This document shows positions 1 through 14,000 of a DNA stretch of 56,141 bases, one piece after another. A model generated the notes under the pieces. That model did not search any database and was not told where the DNA came from. It saw only the letters and a list, made by a program, of their open reading frames with translations. The stretch is from Phoronis australis. Its lineage: Eukaryota > Phoronida > Phoronidae. Numbering within the stretch: the first letter of the stretch is position 1; each line of letters opens with the position of its first letter. The position numbers were made by a program, and so were the translations under genes. The DNA lies in NCBI GenBank assembly GCA_002633005.1, contig NMRA01000045.1, positions 617,668-673,808 on the forward strand, in the 5' to 3' direction.

Positions 1-37
<37 letters not shown>
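1..37. repeat. (AC)n microsatellite at the left edge
   Basis: The window opens with an uninterrupted AC dinucleotide run that ends in ACATAC. It is cut by the window edge, so its true length is unknown. No gene-like sequence adjoins it. Confidence 0.97.
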
Positions 38-40
<3 letters not shown>

Positions 41-740
41 TGGGGTGAATTGGAAGGCGATACCCACAAGGCACGATTTCATCAAAGCATGAATTATAAT
101 GGTTTTAGCTGTCAGTGTGAATTGTACCATTACATAACACTTTACAATTATAGAAAAAGTTACAAAGAAGTTTAGTTGGTCTGAGCACAGCTGTAGGCCT
201 AAGGGCGACTAACACACAGCTTTATGTTTTGAAAAATTCTAGTTAGTGTAAGTATTGGCAAATTCTGAGTACCACCTATTAGTATCTCTGTTAGTGGGAA
301 CAACCACTAATTAAAGCGAATTATATTCTGAAAGGTTATCGTTCCTGTGACGCTTGCAAGTAATAACTTATATCTGCAAGTTTAATTAGGAATCCTCGGA
401 TTGGCATTTGAAGTTTGTGGTGCATTTTTCTGTGGTTTACGAAGTTCAGAGTTGGCTACAGTAATTCTTTACCTGTTTTGCACAATAGTAAGTGCCAAAA
501 TTGTAATTTTCCATTTTTCAAAAGCCGATTACTGCACTTAAATTAACCAATTGTTGCTTTATGGTATGTATACATTACAAATCTTATCACTAATGTACTA
601 AAATTTTCTTTATCTGTATTTTTGGGAGAACATGGACTATATTTCGGAAGAGTTGCATAAGCATTTAGTTGAATAAAGTTATGAATATATTTTGTCTCAG
701 TGTAAGATCTTTGTAAAATTTGCGAAGTCTATTGATTTCC
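38..740. other. Non-coding, AT-rich, nothing recognised
   Basis: No open frame with coding character, no RNA gene and no clear repeat was seen here. It is probably intergenic, or intronic to an unseen upstream 5' exon. Confidence 0.5.
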
Positions 741-1005
741 CATATGAACATGGTAACACATGAAAACTTTTTGGACGGATCCGACTACAGCTTTGCCGTA
801 CCTGGTGACAATTCTGTTTCGTTGCATTTGCGTCTCCATCTTTGGAGTTTTTGGATGGATTTCCATGAAATTTAGCAAATGGATTACTATTAGCGAGGTG
901 GTGACACCTTTTTGTTTTTGGACTGATTCAACATATTCTGTGCCACCTGTTGGCCTTTCTGAGCACTTTGTGTTGCTCTTAGGATTTAAGTTGTGTACGT
1001 CTGCT
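741..1005 (+). repeat. Diverged copy of the CCTAGTGGC-core repeat family
   Basis: Two diverged monomers are recognisable. One has GGACGGATCCGACTAC followed by a degenerate TACCTGGTGAC core near 810. The other has a GGACTGATTCAAC-like segment followed by CCACCTGTTGGCC near 942. The tail, GAGCACTTTGTGTTGCTCTTA near 961-982, resembles the right end of the best copy near 43884-43900. The short open frames here, 760-1020 on plus and 729-1082 on minus, are read through this repeat and are not genes. Confidence 0.6.
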
Positions 1006-1095
1006 TCAAATGAACGATGACAGTAAACAGAATGGGAAATTCTGCGTGTGTTACGAATGACAAAATAACACCAGTGGGACATTGAATCGGTTGCA

Positions 1096-1320
1096 TAACT
1101 TACCGTAAATGTTCAGGTTAACGCCTATGCTCAGTTAACCGCCCACCCCCTACTTAGGTGGATTTTCGATTTAACCGCCCACTGCTCAGTTAAGTGCCCC
1201 CCTGCGATTTTTGAAGATTTCCAGTTAAGCGCCCACCTCTTGGTTAAGCGCCCATCCTGGACTTTTAAAGAATGAAGATTTAGCGCCCAGTGCTAAGGAA
1301 ACGCGCGATTCCCCGACTTT
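1096..1320 (+). repeat. GCGCCCA-type tandem/inverted element, copy 1
   Basis: It starts with TACCGTAAATGTTCAGGTTA and then repeats variants of TTAACCGCCCAC or TTAAGCGCCCAC about every 25-50 bp (near 1135, 1172, 1226, 1248 and 1279). The opening segment is the inverse of the right end of the related copy at 3366-3560, as expected of terminal inverted repeats on a non-autonomous DNA element. No transposase frame is present. Confidence 0.6.
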
Positions 1321-3365
1321 TAGAAAAAGATCGATGATCACAATGAGCGCAACGACGCCGGGCCTCCCAGACAGTTATTTAGCAATGTGAATTACAATAC
1401 AAGTAACGAGTTATTGTCTAGGGTCATGGACTCACTTCAAAATATACTTGAACGTTTTTGTCACTTTATTTTCTTCCCATGTTTACAAAGTTGAAGAATG
1501 CCGCCGGCGTCAAAACTTCCGTTTTCAGCGACTTTGTCTGCCGCGCTGAGTTTCATCTGCAGTGCACTAGATAAATCATATATTCGAAAAAATAACGCCA
1601 GAGAAATGTGACAATGGTTTTGCCAACCCTCCAAATTCTGTTAAGGTGGGAAGCTCTTGTACTTTGAGCAAATCTCACAACTCACGGAAAGATGTCAAAT
1701 TCTCAATATTTTGATGAATGTAACTGCCGGGTTATAGAAGATGTGTGGCGACTGAAGGGACAGTACAAGTGCCTTATTGGGTTACCAATTTCGTTGCTGC
1801 CTATCAATTTCTGGATTCAAAGGTTGGCAATAATGTATGTTTGTGTATGATCTTGAGGTAATAAAAAACTGCTAGTCAAATTTTGTTTTTCGCTTACTGC
1901 CTCTCAGTCAAACTGGCATTAGCAGATTTAAGTAATGTGGCTGGCTGTTCTTTGCTATTTCTTGCATCAGCCCCCACGTATAAGCGTGACTGTGTGAATT
2001 ATCGTTTCCACATCCCCTTTTTCGCCATCCAGAATAATTTTGTTTATACATTGGCCAGTTTCAGCCTGAACAAAAATTCTTACCATTCGAGTCTGAAATA
2101 TCTACGACGTAGACTAACTGAAAATTGGCGATAGTGGGTAGGAGATTCACACAGCTAGCTACGGGCATGGGCTTAGGGAGCATCGAGCGGGGAAATATCG
2201 GAATAGACTTGACATCGCAGTTTTGGGGAACATTGGCAACAGAGGAAAGAACTGGGTCTTTCGTAACAACAGCTTAAAAGTACATAGTCACGCCCGTTTT
2301 TGTTACTTAGGGCTAGTCTCTTTTGATGTGTGACTTTGTAGTCATTTTGGTGCACGTGCGCAAGTTCCCACACTTTGTAGGGCATGTTACCTTGACACCA
2401 ACATGTGATTCACAGGTTACTCACTCGTAGGCCCTATGTGCGTGCTGATTCCCGCCACTATCTTTGGCCATAAAAAATGAGATGCATATTGAATGAGGCC
2501 GTTATATTACTTGACGGCATTTCCAAGTCTCGACTGTCAGCCGACTGAGACATTGCTTGCTAACAGCGGGACCAAACAGTGCCGCAGTGTGATAGGCCTA
2601 TTGCAAGTGATATAAATAGGATAATCTGGACATCTTGCGTGAAAAATAAATGTTTTTCCACCATGAAGTTTGGTAAGGTGATCGTTTAAGAATGAATTGA
2701 AACATCGCTGTTTTGTGGCGTTTTATCACATATTTATGTCGTGGCTCGAAATTTTATTCTTGATTGATGAGTGGCTCATGGCCGCTTAACCCCGATTCTT
2801 GTCTTAGGCCTAGTTCTTTGCCGAGCATGTTTGGTGCAACGGCAAGTGAGCAATGCCGGGCGGTCGAGATAAAACAGCTTGCCGCAGAACCATACGCTGA
2901 AAATGTCATTGAGTCACGGAGTGTCGACTATAAACATCCTAAACACAAAAAACATCTGAATTAAGTTTTTTAAACTTTTATTACAACTAATTTTAAAACT
3001 GCTCTCAGACGTATGAACTTGGCAGCTCAGTACGAGACTGTAACCATAAATTTGATGTCTGCTGTGACCTCTGCAACACGTGAAGCTTGCACGTGCGCAC
3101 ACTATAACAAGGTCACATCTTGAAATAGTTGCAATCCAAGTAGAGGCTGCGTGGTCACTGGTCGTCTGCGCTCTAGAGGGCAAAGTAACAAGACCACAGT
3201 ACGCCACGGGGCTATTACTCAGCAATTCTGTGAATTTAATAGTGAATAACTAATTTGAGGGCAGGAGAATCTTTTTTGGGATCATCCGCTGTTATGACAT
3301 TTTTCTCGTCATGTGGCGACGTGACGATAACGCTCTTTGAAAAGTGCTACGCGTTCCGAGTACTA
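1321..3365. other. Non-coding stretch between two repeat copies
   Basis: There are short open frames on both strands, but none has a recognisable domain or convincing codon bias. The part around 1495-1560 is locally more GC-rich but shows no coding pattern. I see no gene here. Confidence 0.5.
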
Positions 3366-3560
3366 CGAGGTAAGATTAACCGCCCAGGGCGGTTGCCTGT
3401 CGTAATAAGCGCCCATGTTCGGTTAACCGCCCACCCTGGATTTCTTGAAATTTCACGTTTAAGCGCCCATGTCTGGTTAACCGCCCACCCCCGATTTTTT
3501 GGGTTTGCCAATTTAACCGCCCAGGGCGTTAACCCGAACATTTACGGTATTTATCTCAAA
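3366..3560 (+). repeat. GCGCCCA-type tandem/inverted element, copy 2
   Basis: Alternating units of TTAAGCGCCCATGT and GGTTAACCGCCCACCC recur with a spacing of about 50 bp (3402-3440, then 3452-3490). The right end, AACCCGAACATTTACGGTAT, is the inverse of the left end of the copy at 1096. Apparent proteins in 3255-3572 and 3347-3541 come from this simple internal repetition. Confidence 0.65.
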
Positions 3561-6500
3561 AGATTACCATAGTTCAGGTTAATATTGCGCTACCTGTCAC
3601 TCATCAGCAGAAAGGTAACAAAGAGAATGCAGAATGCTTAAAAACAACACTTAGTGAAAAATTAAACAAATTTCTTGTTCATTCATCTTTATAATGAAAG
3701 AAAAATAAAAATGTCAAATTTGTTAATACTAATTGATATTTAGGCCTTAACACGCATATTCTTGTTGGTGAAGCGCATTTCATTTTAATTGAACCAGCCT
3801 TCTTGGAGTCATTTGCTTCTTTTATTGTACTTTTATTAAAATTGAGTGTTTTCAATAAAACCATGCAAAGCACATGACCTTGCGAGTATTTTTGCAGTGA
3901 TATATCTAGTTTAACATCAATAATTCCGAGCTTCAAAAGAAATTTGTGTGCTGCAATTTTTGCACTCGGGATTTGCAATTGCAATTGGATATCAATTCTT
4001 ACTAGTAGAACAACAGTTTAGCAATCTGTGGCAAACAAGTTTATTTTTGCGGAAACTAGTTTGACGTACTAGTTTGATGCAATTCAAATGTTTTTTTTTT
4101 TGTTTTGAAACATCTCACAGGCGCGTCATGCTGACCTTCACATGAACTGTACACAGGTTTGGTTTTTGGTCGAACCGTCAATGTGAAAGTTACGAATCAC
4201 ACTCAGATATCCGTTGAGCTATTTTCTGATTTGTTCACATTTCACCTGTGATTACATCCTTGAGGTTGATTTAGAGTACTATCTATCTAAATTTTATAAC
4301 TTCTTTATTATGTATGTGACTGTATTTATGTATATGTATATGTAATATATGCACCTTATATTCGCCATTACAAAGGACATCCTTCGTATTTCAGGTCACA
4401 TTGCCACTTACATTTCACACACTAGTCCGTACATCTGCAGCAGTTTGACAAAAAAGACCTTCGAACTAGTTGGTTGGAAAGGTCATCTATGTATAAGATT
4501 ACCTGATTGAACAAATGAAACAAAGTGCTTGAAATATTCATTTGCGTTGTTTTTGTTAACGTAGATCATTAATTCAAATTTGGTTGAGAAAATACGTGAC
4601 CCTGTGACGTGGAGACTAACTACTAAACTAGAGTCGGTGAGTGTAAAATTTTGTGTTTTCCAGTAGCAAGAACTTAAAGCCAGTCTCTTCGTTTGCAGCA
4701 TGTGTCTTGTGTGGTTGGCATTGGATCTGGACTTGAGCTAGAATCATCAGGAATTTTATCCTCAAGACTTCTTCAAATTATTTTATTGTCCAAAGCTGTT
4801 TCTGCAGTTCTTGTTGACAGTAATGATTTTTGATCGAGATCAGTTCAATTCCTTATAGAAATTCAAAAGTTGTAATACTCTTTTAGCAATTTGGGTTCGA
4901 GAGCTGTACAAAATGTGAAGTATTGATTTTTCAGCAATAACGTGTTTGGGGAATGAATTTCATTTCGTGATAGAAGCCTGTGAAAGGAAGAAGACAAAAA
5001 AGACAATAGAAACCATTTCATGCTTGCTGATTAATTTACAGTGACATTTGCCAGTTCCTCTCCACGATGATACATTAGTTTTGCATCAAATAATGGCCCC
5101 TGCGGATATGCGACACAGAACATCACTTGAGCTTCATTAAGTACTGATCATTTTCTGAAAAGGTTATTAAATCCTTTGTTACCAGTCGGGTTGTATAAAG
5201 TTGGCATGGTAATTCTCCGCTTATTTTGCAAAAAAAGTTGCCAAAATGGTCCTTTTTTCATTCTTCCAAGGCTGATTACCTTTTGCAAATCAATGGGAGG
5301 TTCAGCAAATGTTTTTTGACATCTGCACGCCACAACCATTGTTTGTAATAGACTGAAAGTGGTCTTCTTTATTTTGATTTATGTAGAATTTTAACAAAGT
5401 AGAATTTTACTCTTCATCCATGTTTTTTGCTAAAGTGAAAATTACTGGAATCGTAGAAAATCTGTGACAAAAAAATTGCATCATGTAAAAGGATTTCCAC
5501 TGGCATTCTCTAGTCATGTGTTTTAATGACGTGTTCTGGGTTGCTATTTGAATTTCTTTTTGCTGTCTGGCTTAATGGTCGCGACAAAAGTGTTAAAGAA
5601 ATTTTGGAGTATGGTAATTTTTCACATATTTTGCACAAAGACAAATGCCAAAATGACCATTTTCAGAATTTTCAAAGGCTGCCTCGGTTGCAGATGACGA
5701 AAAGTTACCAAGAAGTGTTGTTTTATCAAAGCACAGACTACGTTGCATATTGAATAGAATTTCCTTGATGCTGGTTTTTTATTGAGAAATGTGATGAAAT
5801 GAATTTCCATGTTTCAGAAATAGCATGTAGTAAATATGTGAAGAGTTACCATACGATCGCCCTTCGAATGGTTCATTGGTTGTCATATTAGCAAGGCAAA
5901 TTTTCCCGCATTGGTTCAGCACACTAATTTACTGTGTTACGTGCCATAGACATCTTTATACTATTGTCTAATGGTACATCCGCACATATTTGAATAGTAC
6001 GATCTGGATATCCAACAGGTTGCAAAAAGTGATGCTGAGGTGTTTGTCGTATTAGTGGCACTAACGTAATCAATATCAGGACTGCTTAGATAATCACCAT
6101 TTTCATGTTTGCATTCACGCTCCTTGTATTTTTATCAATAATCACTGTTCTTCATAATGGCAGGGGTTTCCTTTGTTTTGCAGTGAATGTATGCGCCCAT
6201 ATGAAGATGAATTTGTACACTAATGCGCACAATGAACTCTTTACAAAAGTGATTACGAGAACTTAAATGAAATGTGTTACTCTGATGGAAAATTTGTTTG
6301 TGTATTTGCACGCTGGATTTTGTGTTGCATTTCCTGCCTGTTTGGCGTGAAACAAAGTTAATGCAACTTCTGGCGAGCTCAAGACCTATTGCTTTTCGTC
6401 AAAATATGGTGCAAGATGGCTTCGCTCCTCAAAACGCTTTCAGTGTTTTTGTTTGTTTGTGGGGCTGTCATTCATCCACGCAAAAAGTCAACTGACTGTA

Positions 6501-7857
6501 GTTCAGTAAGTCAAGTTTCTTGGAGGAAAGGAAGGATCATGTGAGACCATGTAAAAAGTGAATGCCTGTGTTTTGCGTGTATGCTTGAGGTTGGAATGTT
6601 GACTTATGGGACCGTTTCCATTTCCTTATGGGAAGATTTTAGCGTTGTAAGTACATGGCTATTGTCTCTCGACAAATCACATCTCTGATTTCAGAACCAG
6701 CAGCGCTGTCAAGCCATCTAGCTAATTTTTGTCATTTTCCACTAACCTGCGTGTGCTTCAGTGTTTAGGAGAGTTCCAGCCAGTGGAAATGTTTAAATTG
6801 GGTCTGGGGATAAAGTAATCAATGCACTTAAATGTACGTTGCAGAAAGCGTGTGTTTTACAGTTGTTGGTCATGCCACGCTGACGTGACAGTGTGTGGGT
6901 GTTAAAGCCTGACTTCAACGGAATTTTGTTATTTTAGATGTATTGGGATAACCAGGTACTCCTAGCAAAGCCTTAGCAAAATAAGAAAAAGCGAGTTTAA
7001 TCACGCAAATATAGGCCCCTCGAAGCAGCCTTTTCACGCCTTATTGCGTCACCGCAAGATCCCTGCACAAACAACAAAAGGCCGATAACAGTTGTATTGA
7101 ATAGATGTCTGAATAGAACACCATTATGTGCGGGTGTTATTCACAGCAGTTTGAATTAAAAGGTGATTCTCGCGGTGACGTAGACAAAAGCTAAGTAACC
7201 AGTACGCCTAACAGTTCATTACATTTGACTATTTATGGAACTTAGTTAGCTCAGAGCGATGTTCTTAATGTACTGTAGGATCCAAATTTACAAGTGTTAC
7301 CTTTCAAGATAGGCTTTTAATCCACCTGTTTAGTGAGAAGTTAAGTTGCACTCAAATTGACTTGGATACAGGACCAAAGTTAAATAATCCAGTGTTCCTA
7401 GAAACCGATACTGTGCAAAACTTCAACTCAACCGTGTGGTATGAATTTAATACCCTAAAGATATTTTGATTTTCCTCACCATAGTAGCGTGAAGAAAATG
7501 TTGATTTTAAATAATGGGGAAATTTCCGTTGAACTATGATTGAATGATCAACAGTAACACGGTCCATTTAGCTTCTGAAACATTTCTGTTTGCTGGACAT
7601 AAGACTTCTGGGATTTCCATTAATAGCCAATTACATTCAGTGGCAGGAGTTATTGTAATGTATATTGGTTTGGAATATAAAATAGTGTCATTACCTCCAC
7701 TTCTTTGCGCAAGGTAAAGATTTCTCTCAGAAATAACATTGATGACTTATTGTGGATTGTCAACACAACAAACTGAAAATGAGGAACAGGAAATGAACTA
7801 ACAGAACGTTATGTTTATGAATACGTCCATCTCAATACAGCATGGAAAATATGTTGC
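3561..7857. other. Non-coding, nothing recognised
   Basis: About 4.3 kb of AT-rich DNA with frequent stops in all frames. The small frames present (for example 3679-3984 minus and 5526-5753 plus) show no family signature and lack paired splice sites that would make an exon chain. It is intergenic or belongs to an intron of an unseen upstream exon. Confidence 0.5.
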
Positions 7858-8077
7858 AAACATTTTAAGTCTAGTCACCACGCCATCTGTTGGCAACATC
7901 ACCTGACCTAATGCAAACAAGTCTGAAGAGATTTCTGCCCCCCGACCGGGACTCGAACCCTCAGAGGACCTTCTGCTAACTGTGCAGACGCTTTGAAGCC
8001 ACTGTTAGCCATCAAAAATATGTCAATGTTAATATGGTGTGGATGTTGAAAACATTTTAAGTCTGGTCAGTACGCTG
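7858..8077 (-). mobile_element. tRNA-derived SINE-like insertion between similar direct repeats
   Basis: On the minus strand, about 8010 to 7935, an A-box-like TGGCTAACAGTGG is followed about 40 bases later by GGGTTCGAGTCCC, a good pol III B box, in the arrangement of a tRNA head. The block lies between two similar copies of AAACATTTTAAGTCTAGTCA (from about 7859 and 8051). These could be diverged target duplications or a local 190-bp duplication. No complete cloverleaf with a plausible anticodon stem could be drawn, so I call it SINE-like and not a tRNA gene. Confidence 0.5.
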
Positions 8078-11000
8078 TTGTTAGGCAGTTCTTAATGAGC
8101 CAATAGTTTCGCCATGTCTGGAACAACTTTAGTGAAGTCCGGCAAGTTGCAAAGCCCCCTATCAGCAGCAGTTGGCACTGCCCTTACTCATCTTGGTAGT
8201 CTACACTAGCATCAAGCATACACATTGGTGCTGGGTATCATCAGAATTATCCCTGAGCAGACACTGATGAAATCAGTATCTTAAGAAGCAAACAATAGCA
8301 CATGATTAGAATCTTTCAGAAAGCAGTGGAGGCTGATCAGCTGGGACCTGAGTGTCTTTTATCACCATATGGTCGTATGAGTAGATACTTCTTCTTTACA
8401 GAAGGTGGCATAGGGGAATGTTTTTGACTCGCCATATGTCATTAGATGTCATGCATTTTAAACAAAAGTCAAAATTGCCCCCTTGTCCTGTAGGTGGTCA
8501 CTAGTATCTGGTTCCTTGTTTTCAGCCACCACATCGCTACTGGAAAGTCTCCTAAACTGAAACTCACTAGAATGAGTGCGCACATTTTTCTGGTGGAACT
8601 GAGGAGTTGAGTAATTGTGCACTTTAGTCGAGTCTTAGTAAAATTAAAGACTGGACGGAAAACCAGATTTAATGATTTCAGTGTTTAAATTCATCAGACT
8701 AAGGGTGGCAGCACTGTTGGTGCTTTTAAAAATGGTTCAAATTTGCCCTGTCTTTCTTTTAATTGTTAAATTTTGGTTGATTATTTCTTATTTTTCACAC
8801 ATGATTTTTTAAGTACGTAAATACGCTAGATAATACTAACTGCCCAGAAATACAATTAACAATATATGTGTGCAAGGTGGTGGGTCTGTAGTGGTAATAA
8901 TTTTGACTTTTTTATAAACACAATATCTGTTTATTACCAGACAATAGCCTCTGTTCTAAACAGTTTATGTTTGCAGATATGCCTTTTAACTTCCTGGTCA
9001 ACTGTCTGTTCGCTTTTTTCAACGGATTGATGCACGCGGCATTAAGTTTTACTTAACTGATCAATCTCCGTAACTTTTTATCTGTGACAATGTAACAAGT
9101 CTTGTGCACATGTTTTTGTGGGGGCATCCATGACAGCCGGACTATGATGATTTGATATTCTGCTGCTGCAGACATAAGATTGCCGCCACTAAATTGTTCA
9201 TCAATCATCAACAGATGGAGTTAGCGTGTTCCCCGGCAATAGTTTATGCTAGAAATTAGAGTTAATCATTGGTGTGCGTGATTTCATCGCATTTAATTAC
9301 CATTAATGGTCCCCGGGAGAGTTGGAAGTTGGCAGATTGAAGCGGTCTGAGGCAACTCAACATGACTGCTGTTCATAACAGTTGGCGTATTAGGTGTAAA
9401 GCAACGTGGGGGTGATGAATTAGATGGCACGCTGCGTCCTTTGAGACTGCTACACACAGTCGTGTGCCTTGTCATTTCGTTTTTGCATTCAATCTTGACA
9501 GTAATGCTAAATGTATGTCGGTGATAATTTTACTGTAAATAACCTAATAGTATATTCTATTTTTTGACCTCGTTGTTAAGTGGTTGTATTGTTCGTGTGA
9601 TATGGGGTGTGATATGGGCCAGAGGCCTACGTTACCTTATGAATTAGCTTTGATGATGTAACATTCCTATCACTGAGAATCGTAATGAATGGCGACTGGT
9701 TGGAGTATCCACCTTGGCTGGAATTTTAGTCGTGTGGGTTGAGATGTGATATCGTTGGCTGATTTGATACAGTCATGCCTGGTTTCAAACATTGTTATGT
9801 AATATCAGCCCAGGAATTAACATCACAACCCACGTTACGAAGATTCCCGCCAAGGTGGACGCGTTAACTAGTCGATCGCTATAAGTCTCTGATAGGAACG
9901 CTATGTCATCATCAAAACTTTAAGTTCGATATTAAATTTATACTCATCGTGGTGTAGACAATATCCTATTTTAGCCATGAATTACTTGGTTAGTGTGTCA
10001 AACTGCCTTGAAAAACATTTCCATAAATCAATCAATTGCTAATACATGTATGTTGTGCAAAACTGTTTAGCCAAATTTGCAAGGAGTTTTCTTACTCAAA
10101 TGATCAAAATTTGAAAACCAATGAAATTCCTTGGTGCTTCAATTTAAAGCTATTTCCTTATAATTAGCGTCCATTGAAATGGTAATTATTTCAAACTAGA
10201 TATATCCTAAAGGGGTGGTGTGTTATATTCTAAAGTTTGTTTTTTCCTGAAGGATATTCAATTGAATGTTGAAAATTTAAGCCTTTTGAAGTCTTGATAG
10301 ATGACTTGATACTTAAGTAGCCATAACTGTGCTAAACTGTGAAAATGAACAAATTAACCCATTTTGTACCGGAATGACATGGAGCGAGGTGGCAAATTCA
10401 ACTTCAAGTTAAAAAAGTTCATAGATTGTGTTGTATTTGTTGAATTTTTGTGAGAAACTGGCTGTGATAGTTTAGTCTGAAAATGAAAAGATTTGTTTTT
10501 TTCCAAGATCCCACAATTGTAGAAGAATTGCTTATAATTTGTCCACTGCCAAATGATTATCAACATTTTGTAGTCTGGTTTTCTGATTTCAAGACATAGC
10601 TACTCAGAATTTGGGTACAAATGTCTTCAAGCTTTGTTGCTTTGGCTGTAAACACTAGTAGGGGTAATTGCAATACTGGATAAACAAAAATGCTTGTTTT
10701 GAAATTTGAACTAACAAATGAAACAGATTTAGTCCAATAACATTCAGTATTACTTATATTTAGGCAAACTGAAATAACAGATACTGATCCTGAATTAGCA
10801 AAGTACCACTCTCATTCTAAGGTATTTACCCACAATGCAACACCTCTGCTTCCTTTATTGATCAACTGAGGAGTGCCTTTCATTTTGAAAATAGGTCAGT
10901 CCTGTAATACATTTTTCTACCTCCACGAAAGAGGAGAGTTTAGTTGAGGACTGGCGTACTATAATTCTTACACGATGCAATAAGGTTTTTCCATTCAAAG

Positions 11001-14000
11001 ATTATTGTAATCTGAGTATAAGTATGCGATTTGAAATCTGAAATTTACACTTTTCTTCAACATTTGAGGATCATTCATAAGTATATGGTTGTTACCATAT
11101 TTGAGATCTCGTCCATTAAACATTAGAAATTTGGCTTGTACTGCTGCTGTGTTTACGTTGTCAATAGATTTGTTATACAGATCACAGAAACACTAATGTA
11201 TCGTCTTTTGTATAGAGCAGTGCAATTATCGCATCAGCCAACGATTTCAGGACAACAAAATACTTGCTGAAATGAATTAAACTACCGTTGACTGAAACTG
11301 GTGATTTTTCAATATATTTAACTTCTGAAATCGAATTGCTGTGAAGAGTTCTGTTGGAATTGTTTTTTTTTTCAAAGGTATGCAATAAAAATTGTCCAAA
11401 AACGATATCACCGTTTCTGTTTTGTTGATCAAGGGAATCTCTACTTTAGTCTTTTTAGCATTAATGGTAACCATTAGACAATATTTTGCAAAATAAAAAT
11501 GATCTTTTGCAACATTCACAGTACCGGTGTATATCAGTTTAACAAAAGCACTATTCTGATGCGCAGCATTGTGGGTAACCACTGAAGGATCTGGGAAAGT
11601 TCTGATGGGGATGTGGCTATTTGTCCACTTTTCGTAGGAAAAGTAACTCATGGGAAATGAAAATTTCATCTGGGAAAACTTGTCCAAAACAATAACAAAA
11701 AGTGATGTGGATGGAGTTTTATCTAGTTCTTAGTGTTCAGCGGGTTGCAATTCAACATTGTCCACGGGGGGTGTTTAAATGAATTACAAAAATGCCAACA
11801 TCACAAAATATTTGTTCTTGTCTCCATCAACTAGAGTTGTCTTGCACAAAAAAGGATCAGATTTAATCAAGGATTTTGAGTTTGTGCTCTCACTACATTA
11901 TGGTAAAGTCTTGCTAATTTCTGAGAAAAATAGTTGTCAAGTTGATTTTTTTCTTTCTTTAAACTTAAGGTTTCTTACATGGTTGTGAATATCCATAGCT
12001 TACCTGCCTCATGGTACTCACAATGGTATAGACCTTAGAAATGATGATTTATTTGCTGTTACTTAAATCTGTTTTTGAAAAAATACCAGTTGAGTTTAGA
12101 ATTGTACAGGGTTGTCCAAAACATGCCCTATCTTTTTGTTTCCTCCAAAATTTGTGATTTATGTGCATTTCCCCCACATTTTTCAGGCTGTTTGGTCAGC
12201 TTTAGTAGGAGTTTCTTGTGATTCCAATATGGTTCAAATTGAATTGTATATTATGCAGCGGTGGATGAGTATCATTGAGGTCGACTTTTCCACAAAATTG
12301 TTTTTTGAAACAGACATTATGGAGGCGAGATTTTGGCAGGAATGATTTACCTGGCCATTGAACGATTGGGGGGCTGACGTTCAAGACACTAGACATGCAG
12401 TAGATACCAATGAAAGCCACAGCGTAGCAATTTTTTCTTGTTATTACCGCCCACCAGTTAAATTACATTAGGTTATTTCTGATGAAGGTTAACAAGAACC
12501 TGCTGGTTCACTACACAGTTTACGGTCTTCATTAAGTTGTTTTCTGAGAAGTGTCACATTGGCTGATCTCTAGCAGCCATTACAATCAAAAAAGAAACAC
12601 TTTGCTGGAATGGTTTGAGGTATTACCAAAAAAACCAACTAGTCATCTGTTATAAGAAGCTCGTATTTTGTTGTCGTCAGTGACTAGGATTAACCACTGG
12701 TGTTGTCAGTGGCAGGCTGATTGAACGACTAGCATCTTATTGGAATATCAGTTACAGAATTGAAAGCAAACCATTAAGTCGGTGGGTTTGAAAAGGAAAA
12801 GGACTACGGCAAAAATCCCCAGAAGGGAGAGTTATCTATGGTTAAAGGATGTCTACTGCTGTGATATCTTGCTATGCTTCCAGTCTACTGTGGAATCCAA
12901 ACGTTCAATGTCCCTCGTGTCAGGTGTGCTGTTCTTACCAAAACGTTGACTGCATTTTTTTTTTGTTCTAGATGCACCGATTTTCTGTTAAAGTAGACTA
13001 AAACGATTTTTATGCGCTGTTGCTTAAAATTTTTGTCAGCTGTAGTTTACAAGTTCCTTCCCAGGCTCCAATCTGCCAGGTCTGCTGTCGACACTCAGTT
13101 GAGGTCGAATGTACTGTTAGCGATTTTTTCATTTAATATTTTAGAATTGATTATTTTTGTATCCATGAGACTGCATATTAAACGGTATTGAATGCTTTTA
13201 AATTATCAAGAGGATGTACCTCCATGGATGGCTTATGCATTGCCACTCATAGGGGTGAGCTGTTCATGGCAAGAAAGAGTTTGTTTTATGGAAAATGAGC
13301 TGTTCTAAAGGAGATATTTTTGAAGGGTTTCATTCTTCTAGTAGGCTGGTTTGTTGAATTTTTGATGGTAATTGAAAATACTAGTATGCTTCATCCTGTA
13401 ATCACAAATGGATGATAACAATGTTATCTTGTAGATGGATATTTAACTATTGTCTGAAAATGAGTATCCGTAACAGCTGTTTTTTATGTTGCCCACAAAC
13501 ATAGGTAGGTCATTTACTCATCCTGAACACTGAAAATGAAGCGGTTTGTAATCAATGAAAGCGTGTCTGCTGTTGAAGCAATCGGTAATAATTTTCTTTC
13601 GAGTAGAATTTTGTATCGAAAGTGAGTAATTTAGCACTTTTTATGATTTTGAATGGGCATCCAACAAGTGTCGAATCCTACAGCTTTCACTGCAGTAACT
13701 TAGGTATTTCAATTTTGACCCAGAAAATACTTGATGTTGCCATTTTCCCATTAATTCTTACTGATCATCAGGTCAGAATTAAAAATTTTTCAATGCTTTT
13801 TTGTCAATAACTGTTATCAGTGCACGAACTACATCTGTACTGCAACAAACTTTCTTGGCTTTAATTCAGAAATTTCCACCTATTTTGCACTCACTATGAT
13901 TTTAAATTTATTTTGTTGTCATTCAGGGTGTGTCCTATTAAACTGATTATACACAGACTTTGATAGTTGACAGGTGGGCGAAATTAACTGAGTAACAAAG

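Noticed and set aside
1883-2134. 83-codon plus frame with a hydrophobic start
   Set aside because: No family resemblance, and no splice partners or supporting context.
11277-11687. 136-codon minus-strand frame
   Set aside because: Composition tracks the AT-rich background, no motif is recognised, and there are no neighbouring exons in phase. A chance open frame of this length is plausible in 56 kb.
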